32,347 nucleotides of DNA from assembly GCF_021538895.1 (NCBI RefSeq), contig NZ_JADDRL010000107.1, forward strand, positions 1 to 32,347. The letters are read 5' to 3'. Under the pieces are notes generated by a model. That model ran no database searches. It had not been told where the DNA came from and saw only the letters and a list, made by a program, of their open reading frames with translations. Shown here piece after piece: positions 1 through 8,309 of the stretch. A program made the position numbers and the translations under genes. This DNA is from Streptomyces olivochromogenes. GTDB lineage: Bacteria > Actinomycetota > Actinomycetes > Streptomycetales > Streptomycetaceae. The first letter of the stretch is position 1, and every line of letters begins with the position of its first letter.

Positions 1-1431
1 CGGCGGAGCCGTCACGCAGCCGTGTGTGCGGCATTCCGGGCGTCGGCAGTCGGGGGTCGGGCGCCGTACCGTCGTGAAGGCCACCACCGCCCCGACGACC
101 AGCACCCCCGCGCAGATCGGCATCGCCCGCCGGAACGACGCCTCGAAGGCCGCCGCCGACCGGTACGCCTCCGGGCCCATCCCGGACACCAGCGGCAGCC
201 CGGCCACCGCGATGAGCCCCGCCGCCCGGGCGGCCGCGTTGTTGATGCCGCTGGCCAGGCCGGCCCGCGAGGTGTCCACGGAGGCCAGGACGGTGGCGGT
301 CAGCGGGGCGACCAGGGTGACCATGCCCGCGCCCATGACCAGCAGGGCGGGCAGGATGTCCGACACGTAGTTCGCGCCCTCGCCCACCCGGAGCATCAGC
401 AGCATCGCCACCGCGCACAGCAGCGGGCCCACCGTGAGCGGGATGCGCGGGCCGATGCGGTCGGCCAGGGCGCCGGAGCGGGACGAGAAGAGGAGCATCA
501 GGGCGGTGGTGGGCAGCAGGGCCGTACCCGCCTGGAGGGCCGAGTAGCCGACCACCACCTGGAGCTGGAGCGCGGTGAGGAAGAAGAAGCCGCCGAAGGC
601 CGCGTACACGCACAGGGTGACCAGGTTGACCGCCGTGAACTGGCGCGAGGAGAAGATGTCGAGCGGCAGCATCGGGTCGGCCCGGTGCTTCTCGACGTAC
701 ACGAAACCCACTCCGGCGAGGACCCCCGCCACCGCCGTCAGCGCGATGGCCGGCCTGCCACTGCTGGCCTCGATCAGCGCGTAGGTCACCAGGGCGAGGG
801 ACAGGGCGCCCAGCACGGCGCCGAGGACGTCGAAGCGGCCGTGGGCGCGGCCGTCGGCGGACTCGGGGACGTGCCGTAGCGCGACGGGCACGCACAGCAG
901 GGCCAGCGGGACGTTCAGCAGGAACACCCAGCGCCAGCCGGGACCGTCCACCAGCCAGCCGCCCAGGAACGGGCCGACGGCCGCGCCGACCCCGCCGAAA
1001 CCGGACCACAGGCCGACGGCCTTCGCCCGGTCGTCGGGGTGGAAGGACGCCTGGATCAGGGCGAGGGAGCCGGGGGTCAGCAGGGCGCCGCCGATGCCCT
1101 GCAGGGCGCGGGCCGCGATCAGGATCCCGCTGGTCGGGGCGAGGCCGCACAGCAGGGAGGCGGTGGCGAACCAGACGACGCCCAGCACGAAGATCTTGCG
1201 CCGGCCGTACTGGTCGCCGAGCGATCCGCCGAGCAGGATCAGCCCGGCCAGCGTCACCATGTACGCGTTGACGGTCCACTGGAGGGCGCCGAGGCTCGCG
1301 TTCAGGTCCTCGCCGATCCGCGGGAGCGCGACGTTGACGACGGTCGAGTCCAGCATGGCCATGCTGGAACCGAGCACCGTGGTGAGCAGGATCCACTTGC
1401 CCTGGGACGAGGCCAGCCGGACGTCGGGCAT
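1..1431 (-). CDS. MFS drug-efflux transporter, DHA2/EmrB-like, 3' end cut by window edge
   Basis: This is an inner-membrane proton-coupled exporter of the major facilitator superfamily. The frame is open from an ATG at 1431 to base 1, giving 477 codons with no stop, so the C-terminus lies outside the window. Visible motifs are LDSTVVNVALP (about residues 27-37, typical of the 14-helix DHA2 family), the motif A loop GGSLGDQYGRRK (about 68-79) and the antiporter motif C GPFLGG (about 153-158). Hydrophobic helices recur throughout, and the late sequence ends in a polar, arginine-rich tail, so little is probably missing. GGGGA lies just before the ATG. The fba terminator hairpin ends only 13 nt upstream of the start, so the gene is either read through from fba or has a promoter within or beyond that hairpin. 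The substrate cannot be told from sequence. Confidence 0.9.
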   Translation of the reverse strand, partial: MPDVRLASSQGKWILLTTVLGSSMAMLDSTVVNVALPRIGEDLNASLGALQWTVNAYMVTLAGLILLGGSLGDQYGRRKIFVLGVVWFATASLLCGLAPTSGILIAARALQGIGGALLTPGSLALIQASFHPDDRAKAVGLWSGFGGVGAAVGPFLGGWLVDGPGWRWVFLLNVPLALLCVPVALRHVPESADGRAHGRFDVLGAVLGALSLALVTYALIEASSGRPAIALTAVAGVLAGVGFVYVEKHRADPMLPLDIFSSRQFTAVNLVTLCVYAAFGGFFFLTALQLQVVVGYSALQAGTALLPTTALMLLFSSRSGALADRIGPRIPLTVGPLLCAVAMLLMLRVGEGANYVSDILPALLVMGAGMVTLVAPLTATVLASVDTSRAGLASGINNAAARAAGLIAVAGLPLVSGMGPEAYRSAAAFEASFRRAMPICAGVLVVGAVVAFTTVRRPTPDCRRPECRTHGCVTAPP

Positions 1432-1444
1432 GTCCCCAGGTATA

Positions 1445-1478
1445 CAGCGAGCCCGGCGCTGATGCGCCGGGCTCGCTG
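1445..1478 (-). terminator. Perfect 15-bp hairpin terminator after fba
   Basis: The arms at 1445-1459 and 1464-1478 are perfectly complementary (15 bp) around a TGAT loop, 21 nt past the fba stop codon. There is no clear U-tract, which is common for Streptomyces terminators. It also sits in the leader of the downstream MFS gene. Confidence 0.8.
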
Positions 1479-1499
1479 GAAACCGCCGTGGGCGGACGG

Positions 1500-2531
<1,032 letters not shown>

Positions 2532-2653
2532 CTGTCCGCTCCTTGAGTGTGCGCGGGGGTGCGATCTGCGTACTACGGCCCTGACCTAGACCTTGGGGCT
2601 GACGTCATCGTCGCCCCCATCTTTCCAGACCTGAGCCGATGCTCAATGCCCCT

Positions 2654-2694
2654 GGTCAAGGAGCGGTCACGCGCCGGTCAAGGCCGTAGGTCAA
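2654..2694 (+). promoter_or_regulatory. Phased GGTCA(A/C) direct repeats between pyrE and fba
   Basis: Four copies of GGTCAA or GGTCAC begin at 2654, 2665, 2676 and 2689, so spacings are 11, 11 and 13 bp and the copies lie on one helix face. Streptomyces PhoP boxes are built from 11-nt direct repeat units starting G(G/T)TCA, and AfsR sites are similar. The later positions here fit that consensus only partly. On the minus strand the same bases read TTGACC, which could also serve as -35 elements for fba. Binding is inferred. Confidence 0.4.
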
Positions 2695-2703
2695 CCCCGT
2701 GCG

Positions 2704-3252
2704 TCAGTCGAGACCCAGGTCGTCCTTCGAAAAGGCGAACACGTAGGGCACACCAGCCTGTTCGGCGATCGCCTCGGCCGCGCCGGTCGCCCGGTCCACG
2801 ATCGTCGCCACCGCGACGACCTCCGCGCCGGCCTCACGCAGCGCCTCGACCGCGGTCAGCACCGAGCCACCGGTGGTGGAGGTGTCCTCCACGGCCAGCA
2901 CCCGGCGGCCCTTGACCTCGGCGCCCTCGATACGGCGCTGCAGGCCATGCGCCTTGCCCGCCTTTCGGACGACGAAGGCATCGAGCACCTTGCCGCGCGC
3001 GGCGGATGCGTGCAGCATCGCGGTCGCGACGGGGTCGGCGCCCAGGGTCAGCCCGCCGACGGCCTCGAAGTCCAGCTCGGCGGTCAGGTCGAGCATGACC
3101 TGACCGACCAGCGGCGCGGCCTCGCCGTCGAGCGTGATCCGGCGCAGGTCGATGTAGTAGTCGGCTTCCTTGCCCGACGACAGGGTCACCTTGCCGTGCA
3201 CCACGGCCTTGTCCTTGATCTGCTGCAGCAGCGCGCCGCGTACGTCCGTCAT
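2704..3252 (-). CDS. pyrE: Orotate phosphoribosyltransferase
   Basis: This cytosolic enzyme of de novo pyrimidine synthesis joins orotate and PRPP to give orotidine 5'-monophosphate. The 182 aa are of typical actinobacterial length. The PRPP-binding loop VLAVEDTSTTGGS (118-130) carries the acidic pair and T/G-rich phosphate loop of type I phosphoribosyltransferases. VVRKAGKAHG (94-103) supplies the catalytic-loop basic residues, and YYIDLRR (32-38) is typical of the substrate region. The ATG at 3252 lies 10 bp after the stop of the GalM-like gene. No strong Shine-Dalgarno is visible, so it is probably translationally coupled as the second gene of a leftward operon. I see no clear terminator before fba. 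Confidence 0.95.
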   Translation of the reverse strand: MTDVRGALLQQIKDKAVVHGKVTLSSGKEADYYIDLRRITLDGEAAPLVGQVMLDLTAELDFEAVGGLTLGADPVATAMLHASAARGKVLDAFVVRKAGKAHGLQRRIEGAEVKGRRVLAVEDTSTTGGSVLTAVEALREAGAEVVAVATIVDRATGAAEAIAEQAGVPYVFAFSKDDLGLD

Positions 3253-3262
3253 GCCGACCAGC

Positions 3263-4051
3263 TTAGAGGCGACGCCAGGTCCAAGTGGTCGTGGCTTCCA
3301 GCGGCTCCAGGGGCGTGACCAGGCGCGGCATGGTGTTCAGGCCGTTGGGCGGGCCGGTCTGCGGCTCGACGCACACGGCCTCCTCCTGCTCGTCGTAGAC
3401 CACGACCCACTCCTCACGGCTGCTCACCTTCAGCTCCAACTGGCCCGGCCAGGTGAGCGTGACGTCGACGCCGCCGGGCATGCCGAAGCAGTCGTCCCAG
3501 GGGCCGGGCTTCGGGTCGATGCGGTTGCCGGTGGGGAGGTGGTCCTCGCCGCGCTCCTCCTGCCAGGCCGGGGTGAAGCCGACCTGGACGTCCTCTGAAC
3601 CCAGGTTCCGGTGGAACCAGGGGTGCCAGCCGATCTGGGCGGGGAAGGAGGAGCCGTACGTCTCCACGGACATGGTCAGCCGCAGGCTGTCCTCGGTGAG
3701 GGCGACCACCTGGGTGACGCGGCCCGGGTGGGGCCAGGGCTCGACCAGGTCATACGTGATGACCGCCTCGTCGGCCAAGGTGCGGGCGGTGCGCCAGGCG
3801 CCGTCGCGGGCGGTTCCGTGGATGGCGTGCGGCGGGGCGTTGAGCGGCATCTGGCGGACGGTGGCGCCGTCCAGGAAGCGGCCGTCCCTGGTCCGGCCGC
3901 ACCAGGGCACCATCGGGAAGCAGCCGAAGCGGTCGCCCTGCCGCAGCAGCTCGACGCCGGCGACCCGCAGCCCCCCGACCCGACCACCGTTCCTGGGCTC
4001 CACCCGCGCCTCCGCGTCACCCGCGGTCAACGTGATGTCTTCGTTACTCAC
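3263..4051 (-). CDS. Aldose 1-epimerase (GalM-like) family protein
   Basis: This is a 262-aa protein of the galactose mutarotase superfamily, probably cytosolic, and expected to interconvert anomers of a sugar or sugar phosphate. Expected active-site positions are present: His in HAIHG (H75/H78), a second His in GWHPWF (H143), and the general-base Glu in CVEPQTGPPN (E229). FPMVPWCGRTRDGRF (45-59) matches the conserved arginine-containing loop. It is shorter than classical GalM (about 340 aa) and resembles the compact YeaD/YihR-like branch. pyrE follows 10 bp downstream, so the two are probably one transcript, although no direct pathway link is known to me. The exact substrate is undetermined. 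Confidence 0.87.
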   Translation of the reverse strand: MSNEDITLTAGDAEARVEPRNGGRVGGLRVAGVELLRQGDRFGCFPMVPWCGRTRDGRFLDGATVRQMPLNAPPHAIHGTARDGAWRTARTLADEAVITYDLVEPWPHPGRVTQVVALTEDSLRLTMSVETYGSSFPAQIGWHPWFHRNLGSEDVQVGFTPAWQEERGEDHLPTGNRIDPKPGPWDDCFGMPGGVDVTLTWPGQLELKVSSREEWVVVYDEQEEAVCVEPQTGPPNGLNTMPRLVTPLEPLEATTTWTWRRL

Positions 4052-4183
4052 GAGACGACCCTACTGGGGCGATCAAGGGGGCGTTTCCGGTCCGGGGTGT
4101 GGCTGGGGGTGTGTGGAGGCGTTTCTGCACAGCCGGCGGACACGCGAGCACGTCAATGTGCGGTCATGCGGGCGTGTGGATGC

Positions 4184-5020
4184 TCAGCGGCGGCGGCGGA
4201 GTGCTCGGCCCAGCACGATCGCCGAGGCCAGTACGAGGGCGGCGGCGGGGGCGGCCCAGCGGAGGGTGCTGGTGGCGGCGACGGTCTGCGGGGCCGGTAC
4301 CGGGGCGTAGCGGCCGCGCGGCGGTGCGTGGTCCACCTCTTCCGCGCTGCGTCCGATCATCGTCCGCCGCGCGTGTGCCGCCTCGACCGGCGGCTCCCCC
4401 GAATCCCCGAACACGTCACCCTCGTCATCGTCATCATCGGTGGAACGATCGAGAGAGGGCGGCGGAATCTCGGCATCGGAGACGGAGGCCCGCGCGTCGG
4501 CTTCTCCCTCGGCCTCGGCCTCGACCTCGGTTTCAGGCTCGGCCTCGGCTTCCGGCCCCTCTTCCAGTTGCTCGGGAGTCGCCGATTCCTCCGCCTCCTC
4601 CGCCGGCATCGCCAACCCCTCCACGAAACGGTTCAGCAGGCGGGTTGCCGCTGAGGTCACCGCCTCTGGGGGGAGGTCCGCCACGCGGCCGGTCGCTGTG
4701 GCCGTGCCGGTGATGGTGGCCGTGGAGCCGTCGTCCGTGTCGTCGAGGCGAAGGCTGAGGGCGAGTGCGGCCGAACCCGTGCCCCGGGCCTCGGTGGCGT
4801 CGGCCTCGATGGCGTACGTGCCGTCCGGCCGGGCCGACACGCGCAGCGACCCGCGGTAGGTGACGGAGTGGCTGCCGACGCGTACTTTCAGCCGCCCGGC
4901 GACCGGCTCGGCGCCGGCGTCCTGCTGGAGCCCGGGAACCGCCCGGGCGACCCGCGCGGGATCGGCGAGCGCCTCCCTCAGCCGCTCGGCCGGAACCGGA
5001 ACGAAGACCTCGTGCTCCAT
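4184..5020 (-). CDS. SRPBCC (CoxG-like) domain protein with acidic linker and C-terminal membrane anchor
   Basis: I chose the ATG at 5020 (MEHEVFVPVP...), giving 278 aa. A longer frame upstream lacks domain similarity. Residues about 1-150 look like an SRPBCC/CoxG-type ligand-binding fold (EVFVPVPAERLREALADP at the N-terminus). Next comes a very acidic low-complexity linker of roughly 70 residues, rich in Glu and with a run of five Asp. The C-terminus is a single hydrophobic helix (WAAPAAALVLASAIVLG) followed by an arginine cluster. This implies a tail-anchored protein with the SRPBCC domain in the cytoplasm. It lies 132 bp upstream of the GalM-like gene on the same strand and diverges from the L7/L12-like gene. 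No enzyme partner (no CO-dehydrogenase genes) is nearby, so the ligand is unknown. Confidence 0.75.
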   Translation of the reverse strand: MEHEVFVPVPAERLREALADPARVARAVPGLQQDAGAEPVAGRLKVRVGSHSVTYRGSLRVSARPDGTYAIEADATEARGTGSAALALSLRLDDTDDGSTATITGTATATGRVADLPPEAVTSAATRLLNRFVEGLAMPAEEAEESATPEQLEEGPEAEAEPETEVEAEAEGEADARASVSDAEIPPPSLDRSTDDDDDEGDVFGDSGEPPVEAAHARRTMIGRSAEEVDHAPPRGRYAPVPAPQTVAATSTLRWAAPAAALVLASAIVLGRALRRRR

Positions 5021-5151
5021 GTCGGCTGAGCCTACCCAGGAGTGGCCGATGCGTATCCTCCTCGGAGACCGCGAGTCATCCGCCACGGGACCGGAATCGA
5101 CCAACGACCGTCCGCCGACGACCCGTGGCAGCCAAGGAAACGGGGACCAGC

Positions 5152-5463
5152 ATGTTCACCAAGAAGGAAACCCACCTCCTCGTACTCAACGACCTCGACG
5201 AGGCGCGCACCGCGCTGAGCGAGGCGTTGCGGGAGGCCGACCGGGAGACGGAGCCCGGGCTCCGGCGGGCGCTGGAGATAGTGGACGGGATCGGCGCGGG
5301 CACCGATCCGCGTGAGCGGTGGGCCCGGCAGGTGCTCGCCGAGGCGGGGGTGGACGCCCGCGAGAAGGAGATCCTCGCGATCAAGACCCTGCGCGAGGCC
5401 CTGCCCGGACTGAGTCTGATCGCGGCGGTGGACCTGGTCAGGAAGCTCCAGGCCACGGCCTAG
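5152..5463 (+). CDS. Small protein with ribosomal L7/L12 C-terminal-like segment
   Basis: From the ATG at 5152, preceded by GGGGA at a suitable distance, the protein has 103 aa. A GTG 27 bp upstream is an alternative. Residues about 72-99, EKEILAIKTLREALPGLSLIAAVDLVRKL in essence, follow the L7/L12 C-terminal pattern (I/V-x-x-IK-x-V/L-R, then a G-L turn, then A-x-x-LV). The N-terminal half is charged and helical. True L7/L12 has a dimerising N-domain and hinge that are absent here, so it is not the stalk protein itself. It converges with the ATPase gene, with 1 nt between the two stop codons. Function is unknown; a fold similar to the factor-binding domain of L7/L12 is an inference. Confidence 0.72.
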   Translation: MFTKKETHLLVLNDLDEARTALSEALREADRETEPGLRRALEIVDGIGAGTDPRERWARQVLAEAGVDAREKEILAIKTLREALPGLSLIAAVDLVRKLQATA

Positions 5464-5464
5464 T

Positions 5465-5938
5465 TCACAGGCGGCGCAGGCGCTCCACAGCCTCAATGGA
5501 CACCTCCGCCCACACCGTCTTGCCCACGGGTTGACGGGGCGCCGACCCCCAGCGCACGGCCAGGACATCCACCAGGAGCAGTCCTCGACCGGACTCACCG
5601 TCGGGGTACGACGAGGGCGGGGCCGTGGGCGGCCGCTTCGCGGAGGCGGCATCCGCGATCTCGATACGCACCAGACCCGCGACCGCGTCGAGGGCGAGCC
5701 GGAGACCGAAGTCGCGTCCGGGAACCCGGCCGTGCTGTACGGCGTTCGCGGCGAGTTCGCCGACGACGAGGGCGACCGTGCATGACACGTCCGACAGCGG
5801 CGGGTGACCCCACTCCTCCATGCACCGGACGGCGAGGCGTCGGGCGAGCTGTGCACCTCGGGGTGAAGAGACGAACTGCGCTGTGAGGGAGGGGAACTCG
5901 CGCGGCTCGTTCTCTTCGGTGGACGTTCCTGTCAGCAC
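5465..5938 (-). CDS. RsbW/AbaA-like ATP-binding protein (HATPase_c_2)
   Basis: This is a small cytosolic GHKL-fold ATPase of the anti-sigma-factor kinase type. The start is GTG at 5938, with AAGGAC about 9 nt upstream, giving 157 aa. The N box is GELAANAVQHG (60-70, with E61 and N65 as Mg/ATP residues). IEIAD (93-97) supplies the G1-type Asp, and ESGRGLLLVD (115-124) is the glycine-rich G2 lid. No sensor or dimerisation domain is present, so it is not a two-component kinase. It diverges from an XRE regulator and its DUF397 partner. This trio is the recurrent Streptomyces WhiJ/AbaA-type arrangement, in which the ATPase-like member is thought to modulate the regulator. Its target here is unknown. 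Confidence 0.85.
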   Translation of the reverse strand: MLTGTSTEENEPREFPSLTAQFVSSPRGAQLARRLAVRCMEEWGHPPLSDVSCTVALVVGELAANAVQHGRVPGRDFGLRLALDAVAGLVRIEIADAASAKRPPTAPPSSYPDGESGRGLLLVDVLAVRWGSAPRQPVGKTVWAEVSIEAVERLRRL

Positions 5939-6085
5939 GGCTCGTCGGTCCTTGTCTGTCGAGCTTGAGACAACCCACGGCGTACGCGAGTCGTCACGTT
6001 CCGTGCTCAAGAGTCGTCTGATCGCCCTACGCTCGACAGATGACGCAGCCTTACTTTTCAGTCGGTAAGGAACGGAAGTGACGCT

Positions 6086-7030
6086 TTGGCCAACGGAATT
6101 GACCCCAACGCGTCGATGGCGGCGCTGTTCGGCACGCGGGTGCGCAGGCTCCGTACGGCGGCCGGACTGACCCAGGCCGAACTCGGTGACAGGGTGCATG
6201 TGGTGAGCACGCGGATCACACAGATCGAGCGGGCGTCCGGAGCGAAGCCGACGCTGGAACTGGCGCGTGCGCTGGACGCGGCGCTGGGGGCGGACAACTT
6301 GCTGGTGGAGCTGTGGCCGTACGTGTACCGGGAGGCGTTTCCGGACTGGTCGCGGAGGTTCATGGAGTACTCGGAGCGGGCGGTGGTCATTCGCGAGTAC
6401 GCGGCTCATGTGGTGCCTGGCCTGTTACAGACGGAGGACTACGCACGGGCGTTGCTGAGAGTCGGTCGAACGCTCGGCAGCAAAGAGCAGTTGGAGGAGC
6501 GGGTCGCTCTTCGCATGGAACGACAGGAGCGCCTCCACAGGCCCGATCGTCCCGAGCTGTGGGTGGTCCTCGACGAGGCGGTGCTCAGGCGTCCGGTCGG
6601 CGGACAGGCCGTGATGAGTGAGCAGTTGGCGCGGCTGCTGGGCACCACAGCGGAACCTCACATCACTGTGCAGGTACTGCCGTTCGACCAGGGCGAGCAC
6701 GATGTCATGGGCGGATCGCTCACGGTGCTCACCATGCCGGACCGCTCGGAGATCGCGTACACGGAAGGCGCGCACTACGGTCAACTCATCGAGGATTCGG
6801 ACGAGGTGAGGAGTTTCGCTCTGACCTACGATCGGCTGCGGGCGGCGGCTCTGCCCCCGCTCATGTCACTCGACATGATCCGATCCGTGATGGAGGACAA
6901 CCACCGTGGAGCGAAGGTCCCGTCCCGATCTGAACGGCGCCGCGTGGCGCAAGAGCAGCTACAGCAATCAGGAGGGCGGCAACTGCGTGGAGGTGGCCGA
7001 CGAGTTCCAGGCCGTCGTCCCCGTCCGTGA
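6086..7030 (+). CDS. XRE-family regulator with DUF5753 (WhiJ-like)
   Basis: This 314-aa DNA-binding regulator starts at TTG 6086, with GGAAG about 7 nt before it. The HTH spans about residues 17-72 (RRLRTAAGLTQAELGDRV ... RITQIERA). A DUF5753 sensor/partner domain follows (VVPGLLQTEDYARALL through about residue 270). A TTA leucine codon at 6425-6427 implies dependence on the developmental tRNA BldA. The reading frame does not stop where the conserved domain ends. It runs 125 bp into the DUF397 gene, adding an arginine-rich tail of about 40 residues that has no family counterpart I recognise. It is probably co-transcribed with DUF397 and divergent from the ATPase gene. Confidence 0.88.
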   Translation: MANGIDPNASMAALFGTRVRRLRTAAGLTQAELGDRVHVVSTRITQIERASGAKPTLELARALDAALGADNLLVELWPYVYREAFPDWSRRFMEYSERAVVIREYAAHVVPGLLQTEDYARALLRVGRTLGSKEQLEERVALRMERQERLHRPDRPELWVVLDEAVLRRPVGGQAVMSEQLARLLGTTAEPHITVQVLPFDQGEHDVMGGSLTVLTMPDRSEIAYTEGAHYGQLIEDSDEVRSFALTYDRLRAAALPPLMSLDMIRSVMEDNHRGAKVPSRSERRRVAQEQLQQSGGRQLRGGGRRVPGRRPRP

Positions 7031-7124
7031 CAGCAAGGTCCCGCACGGTCCGGCGCTGTGCTTCGAAGCTCCCTCCTGGACCGCGTTCATAGGCGAGTTG
7101 AAGGCCGGGCACCGCCGTCCCTGA
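6906..7124 (+). CDS. DUF397 small protein, partner of XRE regulator
   Basis: This 72-aa protein starts at GTG 6906, with GGAGG 9 nt upstream inside the XRE gene. The core WRKSSYSNQEGGNCVEVA (about 15-32), then VVPVRDSK and FEAPSWTAFIGELKAG, is the complete DUF397 signature. These small proteins almost always follow an XRE/DUF5753 gene in Streptomyces and are thought to act with it, sometimes as an antitoxin-like or regulatory partner. Here the gene overlaps its regulator by 125 bp in another frame, which implies tight translational coupling. It probably works in the cytosol with the XRE protein and the divergent ATPase. Confidence 0.9.
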   Translation: MERRSRPDLNGAAWRKSSYSNQEGGNCVEVADEFQAVVPVRDSKVPHGPALCFEAPSWTAFIGELKAGHRRP

Positions 7125-7369
7125 GGCGACCGGGCCCTTGTCCACGAGGGTCCGGCAGGCCGCTGGCCTCCTCAAAGAACCGGGAGAAAGAACTCCCGCC
7201 CACCCACCCTCCCCGGCCGGAAAGCCCTCGTCACCCGTCCGAGTGACCGGCTTGCAGGCGCGGGATGCGGACGGTTACGTTCGCCGCGACAACCGCAAAC
7301 AGATACGGCCCCCGGCCGGGATTGCCGTCCCGAACGAGGGCCTGACCGATCAGGAAGACCCGCTTCCCG

Positions 7370-8224
7370 ATGGCTGACCCGCAGTCTAACGCGCGCCTGC
7401 GCGCCGACGCCGGAGCTCCTACATCCGGCGTGATCCACGTCCGCACCCGGCTGACAGCCGACTTCACGGTGATCTCCAACGCCCTCGCCCAGCGGCGCGG
7501 CAGCGCGGTCACAATCGGCGTAGCGGCGTACATCTCCTCCCTACCCGACGGCTCCTCCGTGACCATCACCGCACTGTGCGAGCACTTCAGCGAGGGCGAG
7601 ATCCTGATTTCGCGAGCGCTCAGGGAGCTCGAAGCGGCCGGATACCTGGAGCGCCGACGCGAGCGGACGCCCACCGGGCAGGTCCGTACCCGGACGTACT
7701 TCTACGACGTACCTGGCGGCGATCGCGATCCCGATCCGGATCCGGACGGGCCTCCCGAGCCGCCCAAGCCGCGTCGGCCCGGCAAGAAGCCCGCCACTGC
7801 GGCGGCCGTGCATGAAACGACGGAGACGTCGGTCCCGCTCGCTGATGCCGACCCTCAAGCGGTCGCCGTACTCGCCGCCCTGCGCCGGGTCGACCCCCGC
7901 CTTGTCCTCTCCGAGCAGGAGGCCGCCCGCCTCGCCCCGGCCGTCACCCGCTGGCTGGCGGCGGGCCTTCTGCCCACACAGATCACGGACTACCTCACCG
8001 CAGGACTCCCGGACCACCTCGCGACCCGGCCGGTCGGCATCCTCGCCCACCGGCTCAAGGAGACTCCTCTGCCCGCACCGGTCAGAAGCGCTGCGCCTGC
8101 GTTACGTCCGGCCGTCGTGCCCATGCGGAACTGCGACGGCTGCGACCGGGCATTCCGCTCGGCCGAAACGGGCCGCTGCCGTGACTGCCGGCGGCGCGAG
8201 CAGCGCCTCTCCGACGTTGCCTGA
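7370..8224 (+). CDS. Winged-helix DNA-binding protein with C-terminal zinc ribbon
   Basis: This 284-aa protein starts at ATG 7370. Residues about 25-115 form a winged-helix segment (TITALCEHFSEGEILISRALRELEAAGYLERRR) ending in a YFYDVP strand. A proline/aspartate linker with DP repeats (about 119-140) and a helical region (about 155-232) follow. A CxxC-x11-CxxC zinc ribbon closes the protein (C255, C258, C270, C273). A TTA leucine codon at 8102-8104 suggests BldA dependence. Proteins of this layout recur in Streptomyces accessory regions as predicted regulators or replication-initiator-like factors, and I cannot assign a specific role. It stands alone, 245 bp after DUF397 and 85 bp before the toxin-antitoxin pair. 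Confidence 0.82.
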   Translation: MADPQSNARLRADAGAPTSGVIHVRTRLTADFTVISNALAQRRGSAVTIGVAAYISSLPDGSSVTITALCEHFSEGEILISRALRELEAAGYLERRRERTPTGQVRTRTYFYDVPGGDRDPDPDPDGPPEPPKPRRPGKKPATAAAVHETTETSVPLADADPQAVAVLAALRRVDPRLVLSEQEAARLAPAVTRWLAAGLLPTQITDYLTAGLPDHLATRPVGILAHRLKETPLPAPVRSAAPALRPAVVPMRNCDGCDRAFRSAETGRCRDCRRREQRLSDVA

Positions 8225-8309
8225 GCCGGTGATTGGGTATGCGGTCCACCCGCAGGTGGGAGGCTTGATGTGGCACGATGCGAAATGCGGCGCCGGGAGG
8301 AGGTGGGGC

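Noticed and set aside
2542..2548. CTTGAGT next to the fba ribosome site, a possible HspR half-site
   Set aside because: No ACTCAAG partner at 7-bp spacing, and it overlaps the Shine-Dalgarno region (reads ACTCAAGGAG on the coding strand). A single half-site is expected by chance.
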